This document shows, piece after piece, positions 27,410-37,321 of a DNA stretch of 64,000 nucleotides. This DNA is from M2408 sp046303515 (GTDB taxonomy: Bacteria; Bacteroidota; Bacteroidia; Flavobacteriales_D; Crocinitomicaceae), in assembly GCA_046303515.1 (NCBI GenBank), contig JBKCGI010000086.1, positions 1 through 64,000 of the forward strand. Direction: 5' to 3'. A program made the translations under genes and the position numbers. The notes under the pieces were generated by a model. The model made no database searches. It worked only from the letters and a program-made list of their open reading frames with translations, and had not been told where the DNA came from. Position 1 is the first letter of the stretch. Every line of letters starts with the position of its first letter.

Positions 27410-28645
27410 TTGCAAACAAACACAAATAATAAGAAAAAAATATTCAACGATCCGGTCTATGGATTTATTTCGATTCCCGATGAATTCATTTTTGATTTAA
27501 TCGAGCATCCATATATGCAAAGACTACGCAGGATTTCTCAATTGGGCTTAACACACCTAGTATATCCAGGAGCGCTGCACACTCGTTTTCATCATGTTTT
27601 GGGAGCAATGCATTTGATGACCCAAGCTGTTGCTACAATTCGAAGAAAAGGTCACGAAATCACCAAAGAAGAAGAAAGAGCTGTTTTGTGCGCAATTCTT
27701 TTACATGACATTGGACACGGTCCTTTTTCTCATGCCTTGGAATATGACATCGTAAATCACGTTAGTCACGAAGATATTTCTAGCTTTTTCATCCAAAAAC
27801 TAAGTCAAGCATTTGGTGGAAAATTAGACTTAACTTTATTGATTTTTGAAAATAAATATTCTAAAAAACCATTCCTTTATCAATTGGTTTCAAGTCAATT
27901 GGACATGGATAGAATGGATTACTTGAATCGAGATAGTTTTTTTACGGGTGTAGCAGAAGGGCAAATTGGTTCGGATAGAATTATTGAAATGCTGAATGTT
28001 CACAATGGAAACCTAGTCATCGAAGAAAAAGGAATTTATTCAATTGAAAAGTTTTTAGTTTCCAGACGCTTCATGTATTGGCAAGTATATTTACACAAAA
28101 CGGTTGTAGCAGCAGAATTTATGTTGATTCATATTTTACAACGAGCTAAAGTGCTGGTAAGTCGTGGTGAAAAATTATTTGCCAGTCCATCCTTACAATA
28201 TTTCTTAGAAAACGACATTACAACGGACGACTTCAAAAATAACCCGAAAGTTTTAGAAACCTTTGCTAAAATGGATGATTTTGACATCACTTCAGCAGTA
28301 AAAGTATGGCAAGAGCATCCTGACAAGGTACTCTCGATCTTATCTACAAAACTAATTAACCGCAAATTATTTAAAGTTGTTGTTTCTAAATCAGAATTTT
28401 CAGAGGACCGATTAAATGTAGAAAGAGAACTCATTCGACACAAATACGATTTAACAGATGAGGAAGTTAAATATTTTGTTTATGCTGAAAAACTAACAAA
28501 TAATGCCTATAATCAAAACAAGCAAAACATCAATTTACTGATGAAAAATGGTGAAGTTATAGATGTTTCAAAAGCTTCTGATAATTTGAATATTTCAGCG
28601 CTTGCAACACCAGTAGAAAAATATTGTTTGTGTTATCCAATTTAG
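27410..28645 (+). CDS. HD-domain phosphohydrolase (dGTPase-like)
   Basis: A 411-residue protein with an HD domain at about residues 50-190: TRFHHVLGAMHL, LLHDIGHGPFSH (the His-Asp pair) and SQLDMDRMDYLNRD. This YdhJ/SAMHD1-like group probably hydrolyses dNTPs or related nucleotides. No ATG lies near the conserved N-terminus (FNDPVYGFISIP). The start is therefore TTG 27410, supported by the -7 box 17 nt before it and a purine-rich AGAGG just upstream. A 52-residue membrane protein gene follows 4 nt later. Confidence 0.9.
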   Translation: MQTNTNNKKKIFNDPVYGFISIPDEFIFDLIEHPYMQRLRRISQLGLTHLVYPGALHTRFHHVLGAMHLMTQAVATIRRKGHEITKEEERAVLCAILLHDIGHGPFSHALEYDIVNHVSHEDISSFFIQKLSQAFGGKLDLTLLIFENKYSKKPFLYQLVSSQLDMDRMDYLNRDSFFTGVAEGQIGSDRIIEMLNVHNGNLVIEEKGIYSIEKFLVSRRFMYWQVYLHKTVVAAEFMLIHILQRAKVLVSRGEKLFASPSLQYFLENDITTDDFKNNPKVLETFAKMDDFDITSAVKVWQEHPDKVLSILSTKLINRKLFKVVVSKSEFSEDRLNVERELIRHKYDLTDEEVKYFVYAEKLTNNAYNQNKQNINLLMKNGEVIDVSKASDNLNISALATPVEKYCLCYPI

Positions 28646-28649
28646 AATC

Positions 28650-28808
28650 ATGATTTTATTATACGGATTTTTCCTTGCATTGTTTTTAGGAATTATAAAT
28701 GGCTATTATTGGTCCAAACAAGGATATAGAGGTTATACAATTTACGTCATGGGTACCATAGGATTTTTTGGCTTAATTTCAATGGTTTTAAAATTTATTA
28801 AGTCCTAA
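28650..28808 (+). CDS. 52-residue membrane protein (small ORF)
   Basis: ATG 28650 to TAA 28808. The product begins MILLYGFFLALFLGIING and ends GLISMVLKFIKS, with two hydrophobic segments (about 2-18 and 32-49) joined by a polar YYWSKQGYRGYT loop. The alternating hydrophobic design and its place 4 nt after the HD gene and 35 nt before the EI24-like gene suggest a real small inner-membrane protein. No family was recognised. Confidence 0.55.
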   Translation: MILLYGFFLALFLGIINGYYWSKQGYRGYTIYVMGTIGFFGLISMVLKFIKS

Positions 28809-28843
28809 TGTTTTAAAAATTCATTATCTTCGCAAAGTTCATT

Positions 28844-29602
28844 ATGAAAGCAATAAACGACCATATTTTCGCCATAAAACTTGCCTTTGAAGAGTTAGGA
28901 AAGGGTAAATTTTGGCTCTATTTGATTCCAGCAGCAGCTATTGCGATTGCTTTTTGGTTTATAACAAGTTTTGTTTCTGGTATTTTTAGCTTCTTGGATA
29001 GCGCTACAGAAGTTCCACTAGTTGGAGATTATTTGGGCTCAGGTGTTAAGGCCACAAAAAGTTTCTTCTCCTACATCGGAGGCTTTTTTTACGAATTTGT
29101 TATTTTGACCATACTCTCCCCTGTATATTGTTTACTTTCTGAAAAAGTTGATAATACGGTCACAAACTCTAGTTTCGATGGTGGTCTTGGCAGAATTATT
29201 ACAGATTTATTTCGAGCGATTTTTGTTGTAATCATATCCTTGATTCTTTACATTATGGTCATTTCAATTTGGTGGTTTTTTGCTTGGATTACGGGATTTC
29301 ACCTTTTGGATCAAATCATCTATTTTTTAATTGCTGCTTTTTTCTTAGGATTTTCATTTTATGATTATTCACTCGAAAGATACAATATTGGCACTTGGAA
29401 AAGTTGGATGTTTAGCTTTGACAATATTTTTTACATGGTAATTACTGGAGGCCTATTTCACCTAATTTTTCAGATTCCTATCGCTGGTATTTTATTTGCG
29501 CCTTTTATTATATCAATTGTGAGTACAATAGTATTTTTAAAAATGAACAAAAAATTACCATTAAATTCAAACATTTCATCTAATACAGATTCAAATGAAT
29601 AA
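28844..29602 (+). CDS. EI24-domain / CysZ-like membrane protein
   Basis: A 252-residue integral membrane protein with about five to six hydrophobic helices (LYLIPAAAIAIAFWFI; FYEFVILTILSPVYCLLSEK; AIFVVIISLILYIMVISIWW; and more). The segment SPVYCLLSEKVDNTVT and the FSFYDYSLER segment match the EI24 family, which includes CysZ sulfate permease. The transported substrate is unknown. It overlaps mutA by 8 nt, so it is translationally linked to the mutase subunits. Confidence 0.75.
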   Translation: MKAINDHIFAIKLAFEELGKGKFWLYLIPAAAIAIAFWFITSFVSGIFSFLDSATEVPLVGDYLGSGVKATKSFFSYIGGFFYEFVILTILSPVYCLLSEKVDNTVTNSSFDGGLGRIITDLFRAIFVVIISLILYIMVISIWWFFAWITGFHLLDQIIYFLIAAFFLGFSFYDYSLERYNIGTWKSWMFSFDNIFYMVITGGLFHLIFQIPIAGILFAPFIISIVSTIVFLKMNKKLPLNSNISSNTDSNE

Positions 29603-30938
29603 ATTATTCGAAGCTTTTCCTAAATCTACAAAAGAAGAATGGATTCAAGTGCTTACAAAAGAATTAAAAGGTGCTGATTTTGAATCTTCACTCATTAAAT
29701 TTGAAGAACTTGAAGATATCAAATACCCTTCATTTTTTCATCAAGTTGATAGTTCAATCGAAAAAGAACTTCCTGGTGTTTTTCCTTTCAAAAGAGCTTT
29801 TTCTGCTGAACAAAACGATTGGTCCATTGTGGGAGAAGTTGAAGTTGCAGATGAAAAAAAGGCAAATCAAAAAGCCTTGGATTTATTGATGAAAGGAAAT
29901 ACAGCCTTACATTTCGACTTTTCTAAAAGTCAATGCGATTTAAACATTCTCTTTTCTGGAATCGAATTTGAATACATTAAAACATATATATCAAGTTCTG
30001 ATTTAAAGGTATTTGAGGAAATTAAAACTTATTTCCAAGACAAAAATTGTGGCGAACTTTTCTTAAACTACAATCCTATAGCAGAACGTAATGAGTTACG
30101 TAGTGATGACCTAATTGAATTTTCGTCAATTGGAATAACACATAAATTTGAAATTGATGCTTATTCTACTCAACAAAGTGGAGCAAATTGCTCGCAAGAA
30201 ATCGCCTTTGCATTGAGTTTAGGACATGGCTATTTACATAAGCAACTTGAATTAGGTAAAAATATTGATGAAGCTATTGCAAACATTCATTTTACCTTTG
30301 GTGTTGGGGCAAATTATTTATTCGAGCTTGCCAAATTGAGAGCTTTTAGACTATTGTGGACAAAAATTGCAAGCTCATACAATGCGTCAAATAAAGCTTA
30401 TGAAGCTGTTCAAATCACATCCAAAATTGGCTTCTTAAATAAATCCTTGCAAGATCCTTATACAAATCTTTTGCGTCAAACAACAGAGGTTATGTCTGCT
30501 GTTTTAGGTGGTGCGAATAACATCATCAATCAAGCGTATGACAAAAACTCAACTGCTGGTTCAAGTGAGATTGCAGAACGTATGGCGACAAATATTTCTT
30601 TAATCTTAAAAGAAGAATCCTATTTAGAGAAGGTTTTGGATGCAGTTGGCGGAAGTTATGCCATTGAATCTTTGACAGAAAATTTGGCTGACAAAGCTTG
30701 GTCTCTCTTTCAAGAAACAGAAGTTTCAGGAAATATGAATTCATTGATTGAACAAATCAAAAAGACAGCTTCAAAAAGAATTGACTTATACCGCGAAAAG
30801 AAAAAAACCTTAATCGGAATAACAAAATTCCCTAATCCAGAAAAAAGTAATTTAAGCTGGAAAAATAATGAAAACAGCTATTTCGGCTTGAAACAAATTG
30901 TCATCGAAGAAGAAGTAAAATCTTTAATTCCAAGTTAA
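29595..30938 (+). CDS. mutA: Methylmalonyl-CoA mutase small subunit
   Basis: A 447-residue non-catalytic beta subunit. It resembles the TIM-barrel part of the large subunit (IAFALSLGHGYLHKQLELG; LAKLRAFRLLWTKIA; LRQTTEVMSAVLGGANNI) but lacks the cobalamin-binding motif DxHxxG and is truncated at the C-terminus. It pairs with the product of the next gene (1 nt gap) to interconvert methylmalonyl-CoA and succinyl-CoA. It overlaps the upstream EI24 gene. Confidence 0.95.
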   Translation: MNKLFEAFPKSTKEEWIQVLTKELKGADFESSLIKFEELEDIKYPSFFHQVDSSIEKELPGVFPFKRAFSAEQNDWSIVGEVEVADEKKANQKALDLLMKGNTALHFDFSKSQCDLNILFSGIEFEYIKTYISSSDLKVFEEIKTYFQDKNCGELFLNYNPIAERNELRSDDLIEFSSIGITHKFEIDAYSTQQSGANCSQEIAFALSLGHGYLHKQLELGKNIDEAIANIHFTFGVGANYLFELAKLRAFRLLWTKIASSYNASNKAYEAVQITSKIGFLNKSLQDPYTNLLRQTTEVMSAVLGGANNIINQAYDKNSTAGSSEIAERMATNISLILKEESYLEKVLDAVGGSYAIESLTENLADKAWSLFQETEVSGNMNSLIEQIKKTASKRIDLYREKKKTLIGITKFPNPEKSNLSWKNNENSYFGLKQIVIEEEVKSLIPS

Positions 30939-30939
30939 A

Positions 30940-33075
30940 ATGAACAAAATTAATTTCTCAAACATCTCTTGGAAAGAAACTCCAGAAAATAACACACTTT
31001 CAGCGATTGATTCGTATGAAACGGCTGAAAAAATTACACTGAAATCATTTTATCAAAAAAGTGATATCGAAAATACAGAACACATTGGTTACGTTTCTGG
31101 AATTGCACCATATTTGCGTGGACCTTATGGTTCGATGTATGCCATTCGTCCATGGACTATTCGTCAATATGCAGGTTTTTCAACAGCGGAAGATTCAAAT
31201 GCTTTTTACAGAAGAAACTTAGCTGCAGGACAAAAAGGACTTTCAGTGGCTTTTGATTTAGCGACTCACAGAGGTTACGATTCTGATCATGAACGTGTTC
31301 AAGGAGATGTTGGTAAAGCGGGTGTTGCCATCGATTCCATTTTAGATATGAAAATCTTATTTGATTCCATTCCCTTGGATGAAATGTCAGTTTCAATGAC
31401 GATGAACGGTGCGGTTTTACCAATCTTGGCTTTTTATATTGTTGCTGCAGAAGAGCAAGGTGTGAAACAAGAACAGTTGACAGGCACGATTCAGAATGAT
31501 ATCTTGAAGGAATTTATGGTGCGAAACACCTATATCTACCCACCTGCTCCATCGATGAAAATAATTGCTGATATTTTCGAATATACGGCGAAAAACATGC
31601 CTAAATTTAACTCGATTTCCATTTCGGGTTACCACATGCAAGAAGCTGGAGCAACAGCTGCGATTGAGTTGGCATATACTTTAGCGGATGGTTTGGAATA
31701 TTTACGCGCAGGAATTAAAGCTGGAATGGCTGTAGATGAATTTGCACCTCGTTTAAGCTTCTTTTGGGCCATCGGAATGAATCATTTCATGGAAATTGCT
31801 AAAATGCGTGCAGGAAGATTGTTGTGGAGTAAATTAGTAAGTCAGTTTGAACCAAAATCAACAAAATCATTAGCTTTGAGAACGCATTGTCAAACATCTG
31901 GTTGGAGTTTAACAGAGCAAGATCCATTTAACAATGTAGCTAGAACCTGTATCGAAGCCATGGCAGCAGCTTTAGGGGGAACACAATCTTTACATACTAA
32001 TGCTTTGGATGAAGCGATTGCCTTACCAACAGATTTCTCGGCTCGAATTGCAAGAAATACACAAATTTACATCCAAGAAGAAACAGGAATCACCAACGTT
32101 ATCGACCCAATGGGTGGAAGTTATTACGTGGAGAAATTAACTGAAGAATTGGTAAACGAAGCATGGAAGTTAATTCAAGAAGTGGAAGAATTAGGTGGAA
32201 TGGCGAAAGCGATTGAAACTGGAATTCCGAAAATGAGAATCGAAGAGGCTGCGGCTCGCAAACAAGCCAAAATTGATTCTGGAAAAGATATTATTGTGGG
32301 CGTAAACCGTTACGTTCTCGAAAAAGAAGATAAATTAGATATTTTAGATGTTGATAACGATAAAGTTCGCTTGTCACAAATTGAACGCATCAATAAGTTA
32401 AAAACTGAGCGAAATACCCAAGAAGTTGAATTAGCCTTAGATAATTTAGCTCAAATTGCTCAATCAGGAAATGGAAATTTATTAGAATCGGCAATTGATT
32501 GTGCTCGTAAAAGAGCAACTTTAGGTGAAATTTCTTCGGCAATGGAAAAAACCTTTGGCCGTTACCAAGCTACCATTCGCTCAATTAGTGGCGTTTATTC
32601 TTCAGAAGCTATGCAAGATAAAGAATTTGAAAAAGCGCGTGAATTGGCAGATAAATTTGCCGAATTGGAAGGTCGTCGTCCAAGAATCATGATTGCTAAA
32701 ATGGGACAAGACGGACACGATCGTGGTGCAAAAGTAATTGCAACATCTTTCGCTGATATTGGTTTTGATGTGGATATTGGCCCTTTGTTTCAAACTCCAG
32801 CAGAAGCAGCGAAACAAGCCATTGAAAACGATGTTCACATTTTAGGAGTTTCATCCTTAGCTGCTGGACACAAAACTTTAGTTCCTCAAGTGATAGCTGA
32901 ATTGAAGAAATACGGTCGTGAGGACATCATGGTTGTTGCAGGTGGAGTTATTCCGCAACAAGATTACGATTTCTTGTACGATGCGGGTGTTTTTGGTGTT
33001 TTTGGCCCTGGAACAAAAATTTCGAAAGCGGCGATAAATATTTTGGATTTGCTGATTAAGAGTAATGAAGGTTGA
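30940..33075 (+). CDS. mutB: Methylmalonyl-CoA mutase large (catalytic) subunit
   Basis: A 711-residue adenosylcobalamin enzyme. The TIM barrel (about 40-560) has RPWTIRQYAGFSTAEDSN for CoA binding and SISGYHMQEAGA. The C-terminal cobalamin domain carries GQDGHDRGAKV with the lower-ligand His593 in the DxHxxG motif. It rearranges methylmalonyl-CoA to succinyl-CoA, linking propionate or odd-chain and branched amino acid breakdown to the TCA cycle, or running in reverse. Repair GTPase MeaB is not nearby. Confidence 0.98.
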   Translation: MNKINFSNISWKETPENNTLSAIDSYETAEKITLKSFYQKSDIENTEHIGYVSGIAPYLRGPYGSMYAIRPWTIRQYAGFSTAEDSNAFYRRNLAAGQKGLSVAFDLATHRGYDSDHERVQGDVGKAGVAIDSILDMKILFDSIPLDEMSVSMTMNGAVLPILAFYIVAAEEQGVKQEQLTGTIQNDILKEFMVRNTYIYPPAPSMKIIADIFEYTAKNMPKFNSISISGYHMQEAGATAAIELAYTLADGLEYLRAGIKAGMAVDEFAPRLSFFWAIGMNHFMEIAKMRAGRLLWSKLVSQFEPKSTKSLALRTHCQTSGWSLTEQDPFNNVARTCIEAMAAALGGTQSLHTNALDEAIALPTDFSARIARNTQIYIQEETGITNVIDPMGGSYYVEKLTEELVNEAWKLIQEVEELGGMAKAIETGIPKMRIEEAAARKQAKIDSGKDIIVGVNRYVLEKEDKLDILDVDNDKVRLSQIERINKLKTERNTQEVELALDNLAQIAQSGNGNLLESAIDCARKRATLGEISSAMEKTFGRYQATIRSISGVYSSEAMQDKEFEKARELADKFAELEGRRPRIMIAKMGQDGHDRGAKVIATSFADIGFDVDIGPLFQTPAEAAKQAIENDVHILGVSSLAAGHKTLVPQVIAELKKYGREDIMVVAGGVIPQQDYDFLYDAGVFGVFGPGTKISKAAINILDLLIKSNEG

Positions 33076-33779
33076 TGACAGCAGAAAATTTTAAATTACA
33101 ATTTTTGCTATTTACGATAGTATTACTTGCTTGCGAAACAAAAATTGATGGTATTTCCAAAACTAATAAATCAGAGATAAAGGAAATAAATCAAAATAAT
33201 TGTAATTGTCCAAAAAACGAATTTTCATTAACGAAATCGGATACCATTTTTTTACTTTCGAACAATAAAAAGATTGCTTTATGTGGTTATCGAAATCCTG
33301 ATTCAAATTCTGTAAATTATTCTGAATTTGTGCTATCAGTTTGTGGTGAAGATAAAATTATTGATTATTGGGATGCAACTCAAACTTGCTTTTTAAGAAT
33401 AAATTCAGATACTTTAATCGTTGAAAATTTAATACATTTACCAAGTGGAAAAGGAAGAATATATGAGACTGTAACATGGGCCTACGATAAAATATTTTTC
33501 ATTCAAAACAAGGTTGTTAAATTGTTTTCTGCAAATGATAATATACGCAAATACAATAAGAATGAAATTCAAAGTACATTAAAGGAATTTGAAAACGCAG
33601 ATGGAAAATTGGACGATAGTAAAATAGAACTTGCAAATCGATTATTTATGTGTGTTATTTCAGGAAATCAAATTGCTAAAAAATATTTCAAAGAATTTAA
33701 AACAAAATTTGTACTTGATGGAGCGTTCGCTGAAGAATATAAAGAGTTGGAAGCGATGATTCAATTATGGAAGAATTGA
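33075..33779 (+). CDS. Hypothetical lipoprotein
   Basis: A 234-residue protein with lipobox TIVLLAC (Cys about 19). After it comes a charged linker, then a cysteine pair (NNCNCP), and a globular domain with further Cys residues (VCGEDKI, TQTCFLRI). No family was recognised. It starts inside the mutB stop (TGATG) and is therefore translationally coupled to the mutase operon, although no functional link is obvious. TTG at 33072 is a less likely start. Confidence 0.65.
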   Translation: MTAENFKLQFLLFTIVLLACETKIDGISKTNKSEIKEINQNNCNCPKNEFSLTKSDTIFLLSNNKKIALCGYRNPDSNSVNYSEFVLSVCGEDKIIDYWDATQTCFLRINSDTLIVENLIHLPSGKGRIYETVTWAYDKIFFIQNKVVKLFSANDNIRKYNKNEIQSTLKEFENADGKLDDSKIELANRLFMCVISGNQIAKKYFKEFKTKFVLDGAFAEEYKELEAMIQLWKN

Positions 33780-33824
33780 TTATCAATCTAAAGGGGTCGA
33801 AATCGACGGATTAAAAAAATAAAT

Positions 33825-34706
33825 ATGCAAAAAATAATTTTATTTCTCACACTATTCTATTCCCTTTCCGCATGCTCGCAAGAGCCTGCAAAAGATTCTA
33901 TTGTTCAAAAAGATTCGATAAAACCTTTAGAGATCAAATGGCAAAACATCATTCCAGGATTAGAATTTTGTGAAACAATGGCTCCTCGAAAATCGGAAAT
34001 CAACGATTCGAAAATTACGATTTTGAAACTGAACCCGAAGTTTTTTGATTTTCACTTATTGATGGCTACTGAACAAACTAAAAAACCATTGGACGCCAAA
34101 GAATGGGCAGATTCTTTTGATTTGGACATTGTAATCAATGCTGGAATGTATGATTTGACAAAAAAAATGTACAGTAAAGGTTTTTTGAAGGGAGAAAAGC
34201 ACACAAATAGAGCTGATATTCACCCGAATTATAAAACCATGATTGCTTTTAACCCAAAAGATTCTCTAGAAAATCCTTTTACGGTTTGCGATTTAGATTG
34301 CGATTCTTTTGCATCTGTTAAAAATAAATACAATTGTTTGGCGCAAGGATTACGCATGTTAGACTGCAATTCTGAACCAATTGGCTGGAACAAACGAAAA
34401 CAATATTGCAGTCAATTGATCACAACAATAGACGATTTAGGAAATGTGTATTTGATATTTGTTCGTTCGCCTTATTTGCACAACGAAATGATTGCCTACA
34501 TGCGCGAAATGAAACTCAATTTATACAATGCCATTTACATGGAAGGTGGTCCGCAAACGAGTTTGTATGTTGATATTCAAAAAGATGGAAAGGAACTCTT
34601 TCATATGGAGAAAATCGGAAGTTATGTTTCTGAAACTTATCCCAACGATAAAAATGATCACTTCTGGAAATTACCGAATGTGATTGGAATGAAGGTGAAA
34701 AAATAA
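33825..34706 (+). CDS. Phosphodiester glycosidase-family (NAGPA-like) lipoprotein
   Basis: A 293-residue lipoprotein (lipobox YSLSAC, Cys about 17) with a phosphodiester-glycosidase (NAGPA) domain. The core motifs are INAGMYD at about residues 103-109 and YMEGGPQTSLYVD near the end. Related enzymes remove N-acetylglucosamine from phosphodiester linkages, so it may act on phosphate-linked sugars in the cell wall or glycan. Orientation and spacing do not show a clear operon. A possible weak promoter lies in the 45 nt upstream. Confidence 0.82.
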   Translation: MQKIILFLTLFYSLSACSQEPAKDSIVQKDSIKPLEIKWQNIIPGLEFCETMAPRKSEINDSKITILKLNPKFFDFHLLMATEQTKKPLDAKEWADSFDLDIVINAGMYDLTKKMYSKGFLKGEKHTNRADIHPNYKTMIAFNPKDSLENPFTVCDLDCDSFASVKNKYNCLAQGLRMLDCNSEPIGWNKRKQYCSQLITTIDDLGNVYLIFVRSPYLHNEMIAYMREMKLNLYNAIYMEGGPQTSLYVDIQKDGKELFHMEKIGSYVSETYPNDKNDHFWKLPNVIGMKVKK

Positions 34707-34708
34707 TT

Positions 34709-35575
34709 TTATTTCAAATATTTCAAAAAATCTACCAAGTCACTAGCTAGCAAAGCTCTTGGACTTATTTCTTTCACTGCCAAATCAGCAGCCAGACCAT
34801 GATTAAAAACTCCTGCAAGCACAGCATCACATGGTTTTAAGCCTTGTGCTAAATACGATGTTATAATTCCAGTTAGCACATCTCCGCTACCTCCTTTTGC
34901 TAAGCCTACATTTCCTGAAGTATTATAAAAAACTTGTTCTCCACAGAAAATAAAAGTATTTGGAGCCTTTAAAACCAAAACACAATCGTAGTTACGAACA
35001 AATTCTTGTGCTGTTTCGATTCGTTCTTCCCAAGATTCATAGACTTTTGTCAAACGATCAAATTCTCGTTCGTGAGGTGTCAAAATCGTTTTTTCATTCA
35101 AATACTGAAATAAAGGTGGATGTTGCGACAAAATAGTAAGCGCGTCTGCATCCAATACTTTTGGTAAATCACTTTGTAAAATGGACTCAAAAACCTTTAC
35201 AGTCTGCGCTTCAAAACCAAGACCTGGACCAATTCCAATAGCTGTTTTATATTTTAATTCTGGAATTTCAGAAATGTATTTTTGATTTGAATCTAAACTC
35301 AACATCGCTTCTGGACACGAAATATTCATTGCTATTTTGCAAGAATTTGGAATATGAACTGTAGTCAAACCAGCTCCAGATCTCAAACACGCTTTTGTTG
35401 CCAAAATTGCCGCACCAGCTTTTGATTCACTTCCAGCAATTAGCAAAGCATGTCCAAAATCGTGTTTTGAACTTGTTTCATTCCTTTTTGGTAGAATTTG
35501 TTCAATGTAACTTGCTTCTAAAGCGTGAAATTCTGGAAACCTTTTTAAAATTATACTTAGATTAAACATTGACAT
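34709..35575 (-). CDS. nnrD: ADP-dependent NAD(P)H-hydrate dehydratase
   Basis: A 288-residue ribokinase-fold enzyme that repairs damaged NAD(P)H hydrates using ADP or ATP. Diagnostic motifs are HALLIAGSESKAGAAILATKA at the N-terminus, VLDADALTILS, TPHEREF and GLAKGGSGDVLTGII with the catalytic Asp. The NnrE epimerase domain, often fused, is absent, so it is a stand-alone dehydratase. The gene is convergent with the glycosidase (2 nt apart) and diverges from glyS. Confidence 0.93.
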   Translation of the reverse strand: MSMFNLSIILKRFPEFHALEASYIEQILPKRNETSSKHDFGHALLIAGSESKAGAAILATKACLRSGAGLTTVHIPNSCKIAMNISCPEAMLSLDSNQKYISEIPELKYKTAIGIGPGLGFEAQTVKVFESILQSDLPKVLDADALTILSQHPPLFQYLNEKTILTPHEREFDRLTKVYESWEERIETAQEFVRNYDCVLVLKAPNTFIFCGEQVFYNTSGNVGLAKGGSGDVLTGIITSYLAQGLKPCDAVLAGVFNHGLAADLAVKEISPRALLASDLVDFLKYLK

Positions 35576-35588
35576 CTGCTGTTTTTAT

Positions 35589-35596
35589 CAAAGGTA
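35589..35596 (-). promoter_or_regulatory. -7 element of nnrD
   Basis: TACCTTTG on the minus strand matches TAnnTTTG and lies 13 nt before the ATG at 35575. Confidence 0.5.
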
Positions 35597-35745
35597 AGGA
35601 AATAAGTTCAGTTTATTAATTTCTCACAAATTTTAAGGAAAAAAATTCACATGTGCAGCAGATTTGATTTTCTTAGTTTTAAAAATCGCGGTCAATCAGC
35701 GACTTTTTCTGCGAAAATTTGCGGGAAAAACCAAAAATTTATCTC

Positions 35746-35753
35746 TATATTTG
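35746..35753 (+). promoter_or_regulatory. -7 element of glyS (leaderless)
   Basis: TATATTTG matches TAnnTTTG. Its last base is 6 nt before ATG 35759, so the mRNA probably starts at or within a base or two of the start codon. Confidence 0.65.
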
Positions 35754-35758
35754 CACCC

Positions 35759-37294
35759 ATGGAACAAAGAGAAGACAAGTTAAAAGACGTTATTTCGCAC
35801 GCAAAAGAATACGGATATATTTTCCCATCATCAGAAATTTACGATGGTTTGGCTGCAACATATGATTACGGTCAATTGGGGTCAGAATTGAAAAACAACA
35901 TCAAATCCTATTGGTGGAAAGCGATGGTTCAAATGCACGAAAACATTGTAGGAATTGACTCTTCGATTTTCATGCACCCAACAACTTGGAAAGCTTCTGG
36001 ACACGTGGACGCCTTTAATGATCCATTGATTGACAACAAAGATTCTAAAAAAAGATATAGAGCTGACGTTTTAATTGAAGAACATATCGAAAAAATTCGT
36101 CAGAAAATTGACAAAGAAGTTGAAAAAGGATTCAAACGTTTTGGAGAATCTTTTGATGAAGCGCAATTTCGTGCAACGAACCCAAATGTACTACGTAACG
36201 CTGAAAAAATCGTTGAGATTGAAGACAGAATGCGCCAAACTTTAGGAAATAATGATTTGGATGGTGTTTATCAATTAATAATCGATTTGGAAATTGTTTG
36301 CCCGATTTCAGGTTCAAAAAACTGGACAGAAGTGCGTCAATTTAACTTGATGTTTTCTACAGAATTAGGTTCAGTTGCTGGTGATGCTTCGACAATTTAT
36401 TTACGTCCAGAAACTGCTCAAGGAATTTTTGTGAATTTCCTAAACGTTCAAAAATCTGGTCGTATGAAAATTCCTTTTGGGATTGCACAAATCGGAAAAG
36501 CGTTTAGAAATGAGATTGTTGCGAGACAATTTATTTTCCGTATGCGTGAATTTGAACAAATGGAAATGCAATTTTTCTGTCGTCCAGGTGAAGAAATGAA
36601 ATGGTACGAATACTGGAAAGAAGCACGTATCAAATGGCACAAAGCATTAAACTTAGGAGACAAAAATTACCGTTTCCACGATCATATCAAATTGGCTCAT
36701 TACGCAAATGCTGCAGCTGACATTGAATTCGATTTCCCAATGGGGTTCAAGGAATTGGAAGGAATTCACTCGAGAACAGATTTTGATTTGAAACAACACG
36801 AGCAATTTTCAGGTAAAAAATTACAGTATTTCGACCCAGAATTGAATGAAAATTATGTTCCTTACGTAGTTGAAACTTCTGTTGGATTAGACAGAATGTT
36901 TTTAGCCGTTTTGAGTTCATCGCTACAAAACGAAAAATTAGAAGATGGTTCAGAACGCGTTGTTTTAAAACTTCCTGCTCCATTGGCTCCATACAAAGTA
37001 GCAATTATGCCTTTGACGAAAAAAGATGGATTGCCAGAAAAAGCACGTGAAATTTTCAATGATTTGAAATTTGATTATTTATGTCAATACGACGAAAAAG
37101 ATTCTCCTGGAAAACGTTACCGTCGCCAAGATGCAATCGGAACTCCTTACTGCGTCATGGTTGATCACCAAACAATGGAAGACAATACAGTTACGATTCG
37201 CGATAGAGACACCATGCTTCAAGAACGAATTGCAATTAAAGATTTGAATGCGAAAATTGGGGAAAAAGTTGATTTGAAAAGTTTACTTAGATAA
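35759..37294 (+). CDS. glyS: Glycyl-tRNA synthetase (class II, alpha2 type)
   Basis: A 511-residue single-chain GlyRS of the eukaryotic/Thermus-like (alpha2) type rather than the alpha2beta2 type. It has the N-terminal catalytic core (SEIYDGLAATYDYGQLG), class II motif 2 around FRNEIVARQFIFRMREFEQ, motif 3 (SVGLDRMFLAVL), and the anticodon-binding domain (YKVAIMPLTKK...CQYDEKDSPGKRYRRQD). The frame is open 36 codons upstream, but the -7 promoter box 6 nt before ATG 35759 fixes the start there. A bidirectional terminator follows. Confidence 0.97.
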   Translation: MEQREDKLKDVISHAKEYGYIFPSSEIYDGLAATYDYGQLGSELKNNIKSYWWKAMVQMHENIVGIDSSIFMHPTTWKASGHVDAFNDPLIDNKDSKKRYRADVLIEEHIEKIRQKIDKEVEKGFKRFGESFDEAQFRATNPNVLRNAEKIVEIEDRMRQTLGNNDLDGVYQLIIDLEIVCPISGSKNWTEVRQFNLMFSTELGSVAGDASTIYLRPETAQGIFVNFLNVQKSGRMKIPFGIAQIGKAFRNEIVARQFIFRMREFEQMEMQFFCRPGEEMKWYEYWKEARIKWHKALNLGDKNYRFHDHIKLAHYANAAADIEFDFPMGFKELEGIHSRTDFDLKQHEQFSGKKLQYFDPELNENYVPYVVETSVGLDRMFLAVLSSSLQNEKLEDGSERVVLKLPAPLAPYKVAIMPLTKKDGLPEKAREIFNDLKFDYLCQYDEKDSPGKRYRRQDAIGTPYCVMVDHQTMEDNTVTIRDRDTMLQERIAIKDLNAKIGEKVDLKSLLR

Positions 37295-37321
37295 TTTGAA
37301 CTATACATACTTTAATAAAAT

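Noticed and set aside
28809..30939. Cobalamin riboswitch upstream of the methylmalonyl-CoA mutase genes
   Set aside because: There is no long leader; mutA overlaps the upstream gene and no conserved B12-box was seen.
36747..37004. Reverse-strand ORF inside glyS
   Set aside because: It is antisense to a fully conserved tRNA synthetase and shows no start context or family match.
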